Assembly (NCBI RefSeq): GCF_004197395.1
Contig: NZ_SELS01000024.1
Span: forward strand, 57,180-121,179
From: Paraburkholderia sp. UYCP14C
Lineage (GTDB): Bacteria; Pseudomonadota; Gammaproteobacteria; Burkholderiales; Burkholderiaceae
Direction: 5' to 3'
DNA length: 64,000 nt
The notes under the pieces are model-generated. The model was not told the DNA's origin, searched no databases, and saw only the letters and a list, made by a program, of their open reading frames with translations. Below are positions 54,351 through 64,000 of this stretch, piece by piece. Numbering within the stretch: position 1 is the first letter of the stretch; each line of letters begins with the position of its first letter. Made by a program: the position numbers and the translations under genes.

Positions 54351-55813
54351 GCGCTTTTCCTCGGATTCAGTCGCAATAGCAGTGAACGCGCAAGATTGCG
54401 CAAGGCGGGCGTCATCGTGATCGACCACGCGACGTTCGCGCCGACCATCAGCACGCCGGCGGCGATCGCGAGCGCGAGGCCCGGCAGGAAGCTCGCGAGC
54501 CACAGGCTGGCGAGCAGGAAGGCGAGATGGGCGAGCATGTCGAGCACGATCTGGCGCGCGCGGATCGCGGCGAAATGCAGCAGCACCGCGTAGTCGAACA
54601 GCGCGCGAGCGGAGACCGCCACCGCCGCGCCGGTCAGTCCGAAATGCGTGATACCGAGCCACAACGCGCCGGCGAACAGCGGCAACTCGACGAGGCCGAT
54701 GCGCGCGGCGGTGGCCGGATTGACCTGCGACTGGATCAGGATGCGCGTCACGTTCGCCTGACCGACCAGCCACACGGCGACGATCATGATGCGGCCCACC
54801 GGCGCCGCGACGGTTGCGATCTCGTTGCCGACCCACAGATGCAGGAACGGTTCGAGCACCAGCATCGCGACCAGCGCGACCGGCGTGAACACGCCGTTCA
54901 GAAATTCGAGCGACTGCTGCGTGATCGTGTCGGCATCGGCGCGGCCGACCGCCGATAGCCGCGGAAACAGCGTGCGCACCAGCGCGGTCGGCACGATGTT
55001 CAGACGCGTGACGAGATTCTGCGGCACCGTGTAATACGTGACGAAACGCGCACCGAGCCGCGAGCCGAGCATCACGCGATCGAGCGAATCGGCGACCATC
55101 GTCGTCACGCTCGCGATCAGCATCCAGCCGCCGAAGTTGAACAGCCCCTTCGCGACGCCGAGCCGCGGCGGCTGAATGCTGCGTATCTCAAGCACTTTCA
55201 GTGCATAGCGGCCGAGCAGCAGCGCGGCGAGAATCCGCGCGACCACCGCCGCGGCGAGCACGTTCTGCAAGGTCGCGCCGAGCCACCACGCGGCGCCGAG
55301 CGGCAGCAGCTGGAACAGGAACGTGCCGATCGTCTGGTTCGTGTTGTAGACGCCGAAGCGTTCCGCGCCGTTGATCGCGCCCGCGAATACCCACGACACG
55401 TTGGCGATCGGAATCGCGACCGCGAGCCACGGCAGCGCCATATAGACCTCGTGCTGCAGTTCGGGCGATACCTTGGTGAAATACGCGGTGTACAGGAACG
55501 CGCCGAAGTAGATGATCAGACCGCCGATCACGCCGGTCGTCAGATTGAGCCACGTCGCGCTCCAGAACACGCGCGCGCTTTCCTGCTGATCGCCCGACGC
55601 GCGCGCCTTCGAAATATGGTTCTGCGCGGCCATGCTCATGCCGAGATCGAGAATCCCGAAGTAGCCGATCAGCGTCCACACGAGACTGATCACGCCGTAG
55701 CGCTCGACGCCAAGCAGCCGGATATACGACGGCACGGTCACGAGCGACACGAAGGTCGGCAGCACGAGCCCGAAAAAGTTGATCGCTACGTTCCTGAGAA
55801 TGCCTTTGTCCAT
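54347..55813 (-). CDS. bceQ: Wzx-type polysaccharide flippase (bceQ-like)
   Basis: 488 residues, about 12-14 helices. NFFGLVLPTFVSLVTVPSYIRLLGVERYGVISLVW is the usual opening of the Wzx/MurJ-like MOP superfamily, with polar residues scattered in the helices. It translocates the undecaprenyl-linked repeat unit across the inner membrane. ATGA overlap with the glycosyltransferase gene indicates coupled synthesis. The name follows bce-II synteny. Confidence 0.9.
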   Translation of the reverse strand: MDKGILRNVAINFFGLVLPTFVSLVTVPSYIRLLGVERYGVISLVWTLIGYFGILDLGMSMAAQNHISKARASGDQQESARVFWSATWLNLTTGVIGGLIIYFGAFLYTAYFTKVSPELQHEVYMALPWLAVAIPIANVSWVFAGAINGAERFGVYNTNQTIGTFLFQLLPLGAAWWLGATLQNVLAAAVVARILAALLLGRYALKVLEIRSIQPPRLGVAKGLFNFGGWMLIASVTTMVADSLDRVMLGSRLGARFVTYYTVPQNLVTRLNIVPTALVRTLFPRLSAVGRADADTITQQSLEFLNGVFTPVALVAMLVLEPFLHLWVGNEIATVAAPVGRIMIVAVWLVGQANVTRILIQSQVNPATAARIGLVELPLFAGALWLGITHFGLTGAAVAVSARALFDYAVLLHFAAIRARQIVLDMLAHLAFLLASLWLASFLPGLALAIAAGVLMVGANVAWSITMTPALRNLARSLLLRLNPRKSA

Positions 55814-55875
55814 CGAATCCCTTGGGTTGTGCGGTTAGATTGCGTGCGGGGCCGCGTCAGCGAGGCCGACGCACG

Positions 55876-58077
55876 TCAAGGCTTCCAGCGATACATCAGC
55901 ACCTTGCCGCGCGCGTCTTCCTCGACGAACACGAGATACTCGCCATCGCTTCGTTTCGCGGCGCTGATGCCGTTCGGCACGTCGACCCAGCCCGATGCGT
56001 TGCCCACTTCAGGGCCCGGACGGATCACGCCGAGTTCGCGGCCGCTGTCCTTGTCCCACACGTGCACCGCGCCGACCGGCTCGACGCCGAACACGTATTG
56101 CCCCTCGACCGTGAGGCCGATGATCGTCGCGATCGGCTTGCTCTGCGTCTGCCACGGCAGCGTGATCGCGTAGCGCTGCACCGGCTTGCCGCTCGACCAC
56201 TTGTCGTAGCGCACCAGCACGCGCCCCACTTCCTTCCAGAAGCCCTGCGCGGTCGGCATATCGGCCGTATAGCCGCTCACGTACATCGTGTCGGTGTCGG
56301 GCTCATAGATCGCGCGATGCAGTTCGCTGAACGGCGCCGGCACCGGATACTGCGTGAGGTTCGAATACGAGTAGAGCGGGTTGCCCTTCGCATCGAGTCC
56401 GCCGAAACGGAAGCGATAGATGCCCTTCGTATCGCGGGTGCGCCAGATGTCGCCGGCCGTATCGACCCACCAGCCCCAGCCGCCCGCGAGCTTCGTGCCG
56501 CTCGTGTTCAGCGTGTATTCGTCGGGCTCGAAGCGTCCGTCGCCATTGGTATCGCGCCAGATCCAGTCGCCGCCCGGCGGCGCATTCGGCACCTTCGCGA
56601 CCGCGCGTTCGCGGCCCGCGATCAGGCCGGAAGGAATCGCGGTCTCGCCGTCGTGCTGCGGATCGAAGCGATAGATCTTCAGGTGGTCCGCGTACATGTC
56701 GGTCAGATAGAGGAACGTGTGCCCCTTCAAGCGCCGCGCGATCGGCAGACCCGGATACTGGTCGGTATGGAACACCGGGTCGTCCGGGTACTTGAACCGG
56801 TTCGACAGAAAGCCCGCGTATTTCCAGTCCTGCCCGGACGGCTTCGACAGATCGAGTTCGAAGCGCTTGTTGCCGGTATAGACGCTGTCGGGCCGGGCCG
56901 GATCGATCCACGCGCCGTCGACGAACAGCAGCCCCTCGACCTGCCAGTTGCGCTTGCCGTCCGGCGCGTAGCTTTCGAGCGTCGCGCCCAGGCCCGCGCC
57001 GATCGGCTCATAACGCGGACCGATGCCGTTGGTCGACACGTACACGTTGCCGCGCGCATCGACGCCGACGCCAGTCAGCCCGTTGAATCGCAACGGTCCC
57101 GGTTTTCCCGCGATGCCGCTGAAAATGCCGCCGCGCTCGCCGAGCGTGCCCGACTCCGTGTAGCGACCGTCGCGCTTCGTGAAGAACAGCACCTGCTGGC
57201 GCGGCCCGTTGTCGGCGATCAGGATGCGGCCTTGCGCATCGACGGCGAGGTCGACCGCGACCGTATCGGCTGGCAGCGTGATGGTCTCGTCGATACGCTG
57301 ACCGGTCGCCGTGTAATGCTCGATACCCGGCGCGCGATCGCCGCGCGTGCCGCTCAGCACCCATAGCGTGCCGTCGGGCGCCAGCGCGACACGTCCGGGC
57401 TCGTGCACGTTCCACGTCGCCTTCTGCTGCATCGACTCGGCATCGTAGACTTCGATGCGATTGCGCGCGGTATTGGCCGCGTAGAGCGTCGTGTCGTTCG
57501 CGGCGAGCCCGCCGATCTCCGCGTTGGTGCCGGTCGGCTCTTCGTTCATCATCAGAAAGCCGGCCGCGAGCTGCGCATGCGGGTCCGCGTTTTTCGCGGC
57601 GGGCTGAAACGGCGCGACGCGCTTCGGGTCGTCGAGCAGGCGCCGCGAAATGCCGAACCATTGCTTGCCCTTGTCGGGCCACACGCCCGGCTCGACCAGG
57701 TGTCCCTTCTCGTTGCCGACCGCGATCGCGACGAACGCGTACTTGCGGTTCACCGCGACCGCATTGCCGCCGGCGTTGCCCCAGCCATGCGTGCCGCCCG
57801 CGAAGCCGAGCATCTTGCCGTTCTGGTAGACGCTCGCTTCGGCGCCGCTTTCGTCCCACGGCGCGTTCGTATAGACCTTGCCGTCGGGCGTCACCGCGAT
57901 CGCGGTGATATTGATCTGCGTCCATGTGCCGTCGCCAAAGCCGGAGCTGTTGCCGAGCCACGAGGTCTTCGCGTTCAACGCGGTTTCGGCGCGAGCCGGC
58001 AAACTGGCCGATGCCGCGACCATCGCGACACAGCACGCTGTCAGCGCGAACCGGCTTTTGAACGTGATACGGCGCAA
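55876..58077 (-). CDS. Large secreted beta-propeller protein of unknown function
   Basis: 733 residues from a TTG at 58077 with GGAGG 7 bp upstream; a longer frame to 58194 lacks a site. Signal peptide (FALTACCVAMVAASASLPARA). The mature protein has repeats of about 45-60 residues with NHL/SMP-30-like strands (IAVTPDGKVYTNAPWDES, VALAPDGTLWVLSG, VDAQGRILIADNGPRQ, GVDARGNVYVSTNGIG, DTNGDGRFEPDEYTLNTSG), consistent with a beta-propeller. A DTNGDGRFEPDEY stretch resembles a calcium-binding loop. Probably periplasmic or extracellular. Inside the exopolysaccharide locus it may bind, export or process the polymer; no catalytic residues can be assigned. Confidence 0.82.
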   Translation of the reverse strand: MRRITFKSRFALTACCVAMVAASASLPARAETALNAKTSWLGNSSGFGDGTWTQINITAIAVTPDGKVYTNAPWDESGAEASVYQNGKMLGFAGGTHGWGNAGGNAVAVNRKYAFVAIAVGNEKGHLVEPGVWPDKGKQWFGISRRLLDDPKRVAPFQPAAKNADPHAQLAAGFLMMNEEPTGTNAEIGGLAANDTTLYAANTARNRIEVYDAESMQQKATWNVHEPGRVALAPDGTLWVLSGTRGDRAPGIEHYTATGQRIDETITLPADTVAVDLAVDAQGRILIADNGPRQQVLFFTKRDGRYTESGTLGERGGIFSGIAGKPGPLRFNGLTGVGVDARGNVYVSTNGIGPRYEPIGAGLGATLESYAPDGKRNWQVEGLLFVDGAWIDPARPDSVYTGNKRFELDLSKPSGQDWKYAGFLSNRFKYPDDPVFHTDQYPGLPIARRLKGHTFLYLTDMYADHLKIYRFDPQHDGETAIPSGLIAGRERAVAKVPNAPPGGDWIWRDTNGDGRFEPDEYTLNTSGTKLAGGWGWWVDTAGDIWRTRDTKGIYRFRFGGLDAKGNPLYSYSNLTQYPVPAPFSELHRAIYEPDTDTMYVSGYTADMPTAQGFWKEVGRVLVRYDKWSSGKPVQRYAITLPWQTQSKPIATIIGLTVEGQYVFGVEPVGAVHVWDKDSGRELGVIRPGPEVGNASGWVDVPNGISAAKRSDGEYLVFVEEDARGKVLMYRWKP

Positions 58078-58635
58078 GGCGGAACCTCCAGTCGATGTCC
58101 GGTCGACGCGATGCACGCGGACCTGTGCCCGCTCGGGGCGAAATTCAGAGATGTGGCGAGGCGAAACGAAGCGCAACCGATTGAAGCGCGGCACCTGAAG
58201 GCAGCCGTCCGCACGGCTAAGTTACGCGGAAAAAATGCGCCGACGAAAATCGAAAATAATTCAAAAATATTCCCTTGACTTTGCGCCGCAAAAGAAACGA
58301 TTTTAAAAATGGATAAAAACACAGACCGCGCCGTCGCAAACCTCTGACGCGTCAATCATCCGCTCCTACCCAGTGCAACTTAAGGCAATCCGCATTTATT
58401 ACCGGTCGCCCGATGCTGACAACATAAACATATAAATCTTTCGGGAATGGCTGAAGAAATACCCTGTTTCAATCTGATTCAATTAGCCAATTCCAATGGG
58501 TTTTTTATCGATTTTCTTTTCCCTAGAATCGATTGCACTTCCGTTGCGACGCGAAGCGCGCGCCGGTTCGCCGGTCATTCGTTGCGACCCGCGCGTGCCG
58601 CGCCCGGCCCATCCGCTTCACACCATGGACGGTTC
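58078..58635. other. 558-bp divergent intergenic region in the polysaccharide locus
   Basis: AT-richer than its surroundings (especially 58230-58320 and 58430-58520). A TTGACT at 58275 with AT-rich downstream sequence is a possible but not convincing promoter toward the acyltransferase gene. No gene or clear hairpin is seen. It should hold the promoters of the propeller-flippase-GT operon and of the acyltransferase-SGNH-gmd run. Confidence 0.45.
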
Positions 58636-59708
58636 ATGACAGCCAGCGCATTGCCCCTCGCGCCCTCCCATTCCCGCATCGTGCAGCTCGACGGCCTGCG
58701 CGCGATCGCCGTGCTCGCGGTGTTCGCGCAGCACGCGTTGAAAGCGCCGCTATGGATGGGCGTCGATCTGTTTTTCGTGTTGAGCGGCTTTCTGATCAGC
58801 GGCATCCTGCTCGATCGCAAGTCGCGTGAGCAGTCGTACTTCAGCTATTTCTATGCGCGGCGCGCGCGCCGCATCCTGCCGCCGTACCTGCTGCTGATGG
58901 TGGTGTCGTCGGTGCTGTTCGGCCTCGCGTGGGCGCAGCACTGGTACTGGTACGCGTTCTTCGCGACCAATATCGGCGATGCGCTGAATCAAAGCGGTCA
59001 CGACAGCCTCAACGTGCTGTGGTCGCTGGCGGTCGAAGAGCAGTTCTATATCTTCTGGCCGTTCGTGATCCTGCTCGTACCCGAGCGCCTACTCGGCTAT
59101 GTGGCGGCCGCGCTGATCGTGCTGGTGCCGCTGCTGCGCGCGCTGGCGACGCCGTGGTTCGATTCGTTCTGGCCGATCTATTACCTGACGCCGTTCCGCA
59201 TGGATCTGCTCGCGGCCGGCGCGCTGCTGGCGGTTGCCGTGCGGCGCGACCGCAATGCGCTCGAGCCGTTCAAGGGACTCGCCGTGCTCGGCGCGCTGGC
59301 CGCGCTCGCGGTACTGGCATGGCTGCATCTGCACTTCCCGCGTTTTCGCGCGGCGAATACGCCGTTGTCGAATGCGGGCCTGTATAGCGTGTCGCTGGTG
59401 CTGTGCACGTCGATCGTCGTGATCGCGCTGCAAAGCAAGGGCATCGTCAAGCGGCTGTTGTGCAATCGCGCTCTCGTTTATATCGGCACCATCAGCTACA
59501 CGATCTATCTGATCCACCTGAGCGTGCTGTACATGGTGTGGCCCCTGCATCTGAACCGCTATCTGAGCGCCGCGATCGCGCTCGCGATCACGCTGGTGTA
59601 CGCGAGTATCACGTGGTTCGCGTTCGAGAAGCGCCTGATTTTCGGCGCGCGCAGTGCGAGACCGGCCACCAGCGCCGGCATTGCGCGGCAAGCACCGCAA
59701 AGCCGCGC

Positions 59709-59712
<4 letters not shown>
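58636..59712 (+). CDS. OafA-type O-acyltransferase (bceO-like)
   Basis: 358 residues from ATG 58636; the frame opens upstream to 58447 but without a ribosome site or family similarity. RIVQLDGLRAIAVLAVFAQHAL with conserved His, GVDLFFVLSGFLISGILLDR, YARRARRILPPYLLLM and LWSLAVEEQFYIFWPFVI are the four family blocks. About 10 membrane helices. It probably adds acetyl groups to the polysaccharide. Its stop overlaps the SGNH-hydrolase start (ATGA), so the two are translationally coupled. Confidence 0.92.
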
Positions 59713-61554
<1,842 letters not shown>

Positions 61555-61566
61555 CGCGGCGGCCTT

Positions 61567-61593
61567 CGTGTGCGGCGGCGTGCGCCGCACACG
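61567..61593. terminator. Hairpin between convergent gmd and response-regulator genes
   Basis: CGTGTGCGGCG/CGCCGCACACG, 11-bp perfect stem, 5-nt loop, in the 45-bp convergent gap. No U-run; likely a shared transcript end. Confidence 0.55.
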
Positions 61594-61599
61594 GCCCCG

Positions 61600-61965
61600 T
61601 CAACCCGCCAGCTTTCTGAACGTCTCCAGCACCGCATCGCCCTTGAACGGCTTGACGATCCAGCCCTTCACGCCGGCGGCCTTGCCACGCTCCTTCATCG
61701 CGGGGCTGCTTTCGGTCGTCAGCATGATCACGTTGACGGTCTTGTTCGCGAGTTCGCCGCGGATCTTCTCGACCATCGTCAGGCCGTCCATGTTCGGCAT
61801 GTTCACGTCGCTGACGATCAGGCGGATACCCGAATCCATCTTCAGCCTGGCAAGGCCGTCCTTGCCGTCGATGGCCGTCGCGACGTCCAGACCGTTCTTC
61901 GCCAGAAAGCCCGCGACTTCATCGCGTACCGTGCTCGAATCGTCCACCACCAGAATCTTTGGCAT
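61600..61965 (-). CDS. CheY-like single-domain response regulator
   Basis: 121 residues from ATG 61965, with AAGGAA about 7 bp upstream; the ATG at 61971 is too close. A receiver domain only: LVVDDSSTVRDEV (acidic pair), phospho-Asp in VSDVNMPNMDG, Thr in MLTTESS and Lys in VKPFK, all intact. It should act by phosphorylation-dependent protein contacts, as CheY does. Downstream of the receiver-CheX and CheX genes in the same operon (31-bp gap). Confidence 0.93.
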   Translation of the reverse strand: MPKILVVDDSSTVRDEVAGFLAKNGLDVATAIDGKDGLARLKMDSGIRLIVSDVNMPNMDGLTMVEKIRGELANKTVNVIMLTTESSPAMKERGKAAGVKGWIVKPFKGDAVLETFRKLAG

Positions 61966-61996
61966 AGCCATTTCCTTGCGTCGCCGACGCGTCGTA

Positions 61997-62977
61997 TCAA
62001 AACAGATCCAGTTCGCCGGATTCGACGAGATCGTCGACATCCACCGTGCTTTCAGAAAAATCTTCGGGTGACCAGCTCAGGTTGAACACGAAGCGCTGGT
62101 CGATCGACACCGACTGCCCGCTCGCCGCGTCGCTCAATCGATATTGGAACCGCAACTGCGGATTGTCCGAGCCGAACGAGATGTAACGATGCTTGTGATT
62201 GACGAGCAGCGGCACCTGCACCTGACTCGCGTCGCGGGCGTTCTGCTGACCGAGGAAGCGATCCTTGAACGCCCCCCAGATCAGATTGGTCAATTCGCCG
62301 AGCACGCTGTTCAGATCGCGAAAGCCCGCCTGCGCGATGCCCGTGCCGGCCTGGCGTGCGGCGCGATCGTGCTCGATCATGCCGAGCAGCGGCGCCTCTT
62401 CTGCCTGCATCAGCATATAGCCGCGACACCAGCTGCCTTCGAGCGGAATCAGGCTGAACACCTCGCCGAAGATGATGCGATCGCGCACGACACTGGGCGT
62501 GTCCCGTTGCACCGTGACGCCGTCGAACAGCGCGGCAAGCCGCGCTTCGGTGATCTCCGCAATACCGCGCACCAGCGCGTTCGGGAAGTCGAGGCTGAAG
62601 ATGTATTGATCGACGGCGGTGCTCAAGGCCGTCAGGTCGGCGGCATCGAAGCTCGCGCACACCGCGTGCGTCAACGCGAGCGGACGCTGTTCGAGCGGCG
62701 CGTGGCCGCTCGAACGCAGGATCACCGGCAGTTCGGGACGCAACGCATGGATCCGCGCCGCGGTGGTGGCGGCCTGCTCGACCGAGCCGCCGTAGTCGTC
62801 CGCCAGCAGAACGCCGCCGAGATCGATATTGGTGGCCAGTACCGAGCCGAGGCGGCGGCTGTCGCGCACCTTCAGTGCAATCAGGTTGTGCTCGTCGAAA
62901 AAGAGCTTCAGCGCCTGCGCGTGTGCCGGACAGTCGTCGAGCACGAGCAGCTTGCTGATGGGCTTGCTGGTATTCAT
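61997..62977 (-). CDS. Receiver-like domain fused to a CheX phosphatase-like domain
   Basis: 326 residues. The N-terminal part (about 1-125) reads like a receiver (KLLVLDDCPAHAQALKLFFDEH, VLLADDYGGS) but the conserved Lys region (CASFDAAD) is not canonical, so it may be a pseudo-receiver. The C-terminal part (about 140-320) is CheX/CheC-like with the E-x2-N motif in GELTNLIWGAF (about 230). It would dephosphorylate a CheY-like partner. Neighbours are a CheY-like regulator and a second CheX-type protein, in one minus-strand operon. Confidence 0.8.
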   Translation of the reverse strand: MNTSKPISKLLVLDDCPAHAQALKLFFDEHNLIALKVRDSRRLGSVLATNIDLGGVLLADDYGGSVEQAATTAARIHALRPELPVILRSSGHAPLEQRPLALTHAVCASFDAADLTALSTAVDQYIFSLDFPNALVRGIAEITEARLAALFDGVTVQRDTPSVVRDRIIFGEVFSLIPLEGSWCRGYMLMQAEEAPLLGMIEHDRAARQAGTGIAQAGFRDLNSVLGELTNLIWGAFKDRFLGQQNARDASQVQVPLLVNHKHRYISFGSDNPQLRFQYRLSDAASGQSVSIDQRFVFNLSWSPEDFSESTVDVDDLVESGELDLF

Positions 62978-63005
62978 CGTGGTTCAGCCTGCAAATGCGG
63001 TGTTG

Positions 63006-63545
63006 CTAGAAAAGTTCGAGTTCGCCTTCGGCCTCGTCGGCGGTGGCGAGTTCAGCCTTGAAATCGAGCGGCGCCTGCGCGCAGATGCATAACGTGACGC
63101 CGAGCCGGGCCGCACCGCCGATCGTCAGCTCGTACGCCCATACATGATCGGGCCGCAACTCGTCCAGATACTCGACACAGGTGCTGTTCAATTCATACGG
63201 CGTCGACATGCCGAGATCGGGGAAATGTTCGACCAGTTGCTGGTTCATGTAGCCGCAGCACAGATTGCCGAGCTCCATCAGCGTGTCCGACAGCGAGCGC
63301 GCGGTGTGGCCGCCGGCGTAGTACGCGCGCGTCGCGTCGTCCTTGCTGAAATGCAGCACGAACAGCAGACGAAAGCCGATCGACGAGATCGTCAGCGCCA
63401 TCGCGCAAGGTCCGGCCGGATGATCGCGATCCCACCTCGGCACCGCCGCGATGTCGCACGAGTCGCCCGGCGTCGCGGGCAATCTCGCGCGCGCCGCGTG
63501 ACAGAAGATGTCCGCGATGCTTTGCAACGCCTGATCGGTAATCAC
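63006..63545 (-). CDS. CheX-like protein
   Basis: 179 residues from a GTG at 63545 that overlaps the upstream MCP stop (GTGA). A mixed alpha/beta CheX/CheC-type fold with E-x2-N in MELGNLCCGYMN (about 90). Length fits CheX. Together with the next gene it gives two CheX-type proteins in one operon. Ends ATADEAEGELELF, similar in its acidic LF end to the VESGELDLF end of the neighbour, a possible shared docking tail. Confidence 0.8.
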   Translation of the reverse strand: MITDQALQSIADIFCHAARARLPATPGDSCDIAAVPRWDRDHPAGPCAMALTISSIGFRLLFVLHFSKDDATRAYYAGGHTARSLSDTLMELGNLCCGYMNQQLVEHFPDLGMSTPYELNSTCVEYLDELRPDHVWAYELTIGGAARLGVTLCICAQAPLDFKAELATADEAEGELELF

Positions 63546-63922
63546 GCTGCAGCCTGCTCGAGCCGGGATTGAAACTGGGCCGCCAGCACTTCGACGCCGC
63601 CGAGTGACGCGGTGATCATCTTGCCGCCGGCCTGGATGTCCTGGAACGTCGCCGCCGTCGTCAGGTCGTTGCGATGCAGGCTCTCGCGATAGCTCTTCGA
63701 CAGCTCCTGCGAGCGCGACGCCAGCGAGCGCACCTCGCCCGCGACGATCGAGAAACCACGTCCCGCGGTGCCGGCGCGCGCCGCTTCGATCGACGCATTC
63801 AGCGAAACGATCAGCACGTGCTGCACGATCGACGACAGCTCCTGGTTCTTCTTGTGCATGTCGCGGTTCTGCGACATCAGCGAAATCATCTGCTCGTGCC
63901 AACGCTCGAAGGTGATGGTGAG
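63542..63922 (-). pseudogene. Methyl-accepting chemotaxis protein C-terminal fragment, cut by IS-like end
   Basis: About 125 residues remain in frame. The MCP tip is clear: SLNASIEAARAGTAGRGFSIVAGEVRSLASRSQEL. The N-terminal part is missing: upstream of about 63922-63935 the sequence changes to CCCCCACC-rich repeat DNA unlike coding sequence. The frame stays open a few codons into it, ending at an ATG at 63961. The first half of the MCP helical hairpin is short, so the intact protein may have been a small cytosolic MCP. GTGA overlap with the CheX gene. Confidence 0.7.
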
Positions 63923-64000
63923 CGCCCCGATGGGCGGGCAAATTCCCCCACCTGTGGGCACCTAAAATCCCCCACCTAGAGACACGCGGAGCATGACGCT
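63923..64000. mobile_element. Putative insertion sequence end (IS21-like terminal repeats)
   Basis: Two near-identical units (AAATTCCCCCACCT and AAAATCCCCCACCT) 24 bp apart, right where MCP coding similarity stops. Multiple short repeats inside the ends are typical of IS21-family elements. The transposase is outside the window, so this is an inference; the exact junction could lie anywhere from about 63908 to 63935. Confidence 0.55.

Overview
The window is GC-rich, densely coded DNA with gene content typical of a Burkholderia/Paraburkholderia chromosome: NodT-type efflux lipoprotein, FabV enoyl reductase, malate synthase G with a GlcG neighbour, NirBD with a nitrate reductase fused to a CysJ-like flavoprotein, an OmpC-type Burkholderia porin and a cepacian-like (bce-II) polysaccharide locus. 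The genus is inferred from gene content and codon bias only. I saw no rRNA, tRNA or CRISPR array.

Layout. 1-3.2 kb: end of a tripartite EmrAB/NodT-type drug efflux operon. 3.2-10.1 kb: LysR regulator divergent from an MFS exporter, a small HMA-like protein, an orphan acetolactate synthase large subunit, a RidA-like protein, an atypical SDR and an NnrU-family membrane protein. 10.3-14.5 kb: small periplasmic protein, two tandem RcsB-like orphan response regulators and a KfrA-like coiled-coil DNA-binding protein behind a perfect palindrome. 14.6-25.5 kb: azoreductase plus cupin, lipoprotein, ACS-type MFS transporter, class A penicillin-binding protein, FabV, Rap1a-like protein, GST, LysR and trans-aconitate methyltransferase. 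25.7-33.9 kb: a catabolic cluster (LysR, GMC oxidoreductase, enolase-superfamily dehydratase, MFS, aldehyde dehydrogenase, divergent porin). 33.9-34.7 kb: ArsR/AHSA1 pair.

34.9-46 kb: nitrate assimilation. narK, the nasA-cysJ fusion, nirD and nirB lie on the minus strand; siroheme gene cobA is divergent from nirB. The 590-bp region between nirB and cobA is the most remarkable part of the window. It shows two divergent sigma-54 promoters, two tandem NtrC-type sites 21 bp apart between them, and in BOTH leaders a pair of hexaloop hairpins (A1/G4 loops) whose second hairpin overlaps the 5' arm of an intrinsic terminator. That is the architecture of ANTAR (NasR/NasT) antitermination. So nitrite reductase and its siroheme cofactor supply appear gated together, by nitrogen limitation (NtrC) and by nitrate/nitrite (ANTAR). 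narK has its own sigma-54 promoter but no ANTAR leader.

46-49 kb: MOSC protein, GlcG-like protein and malate synthase G. 49-61.5 kb: exopolysaccharide locus (galU, two OafA-type acyltransferases, a double GT4 glycosyltransferase, Wzx flippase, a large secreted beta-propeller, an SGNH hydrolase, gmd), matching the bce-II cepacian cluster by content. 61.6-64 kb: a chemotaxis-like module (CheY-like, receiver-CheX fusion, CheX, MCP fragment) whose MCP gene is cut by what looks like the end of an insertion sequence at the window edge.
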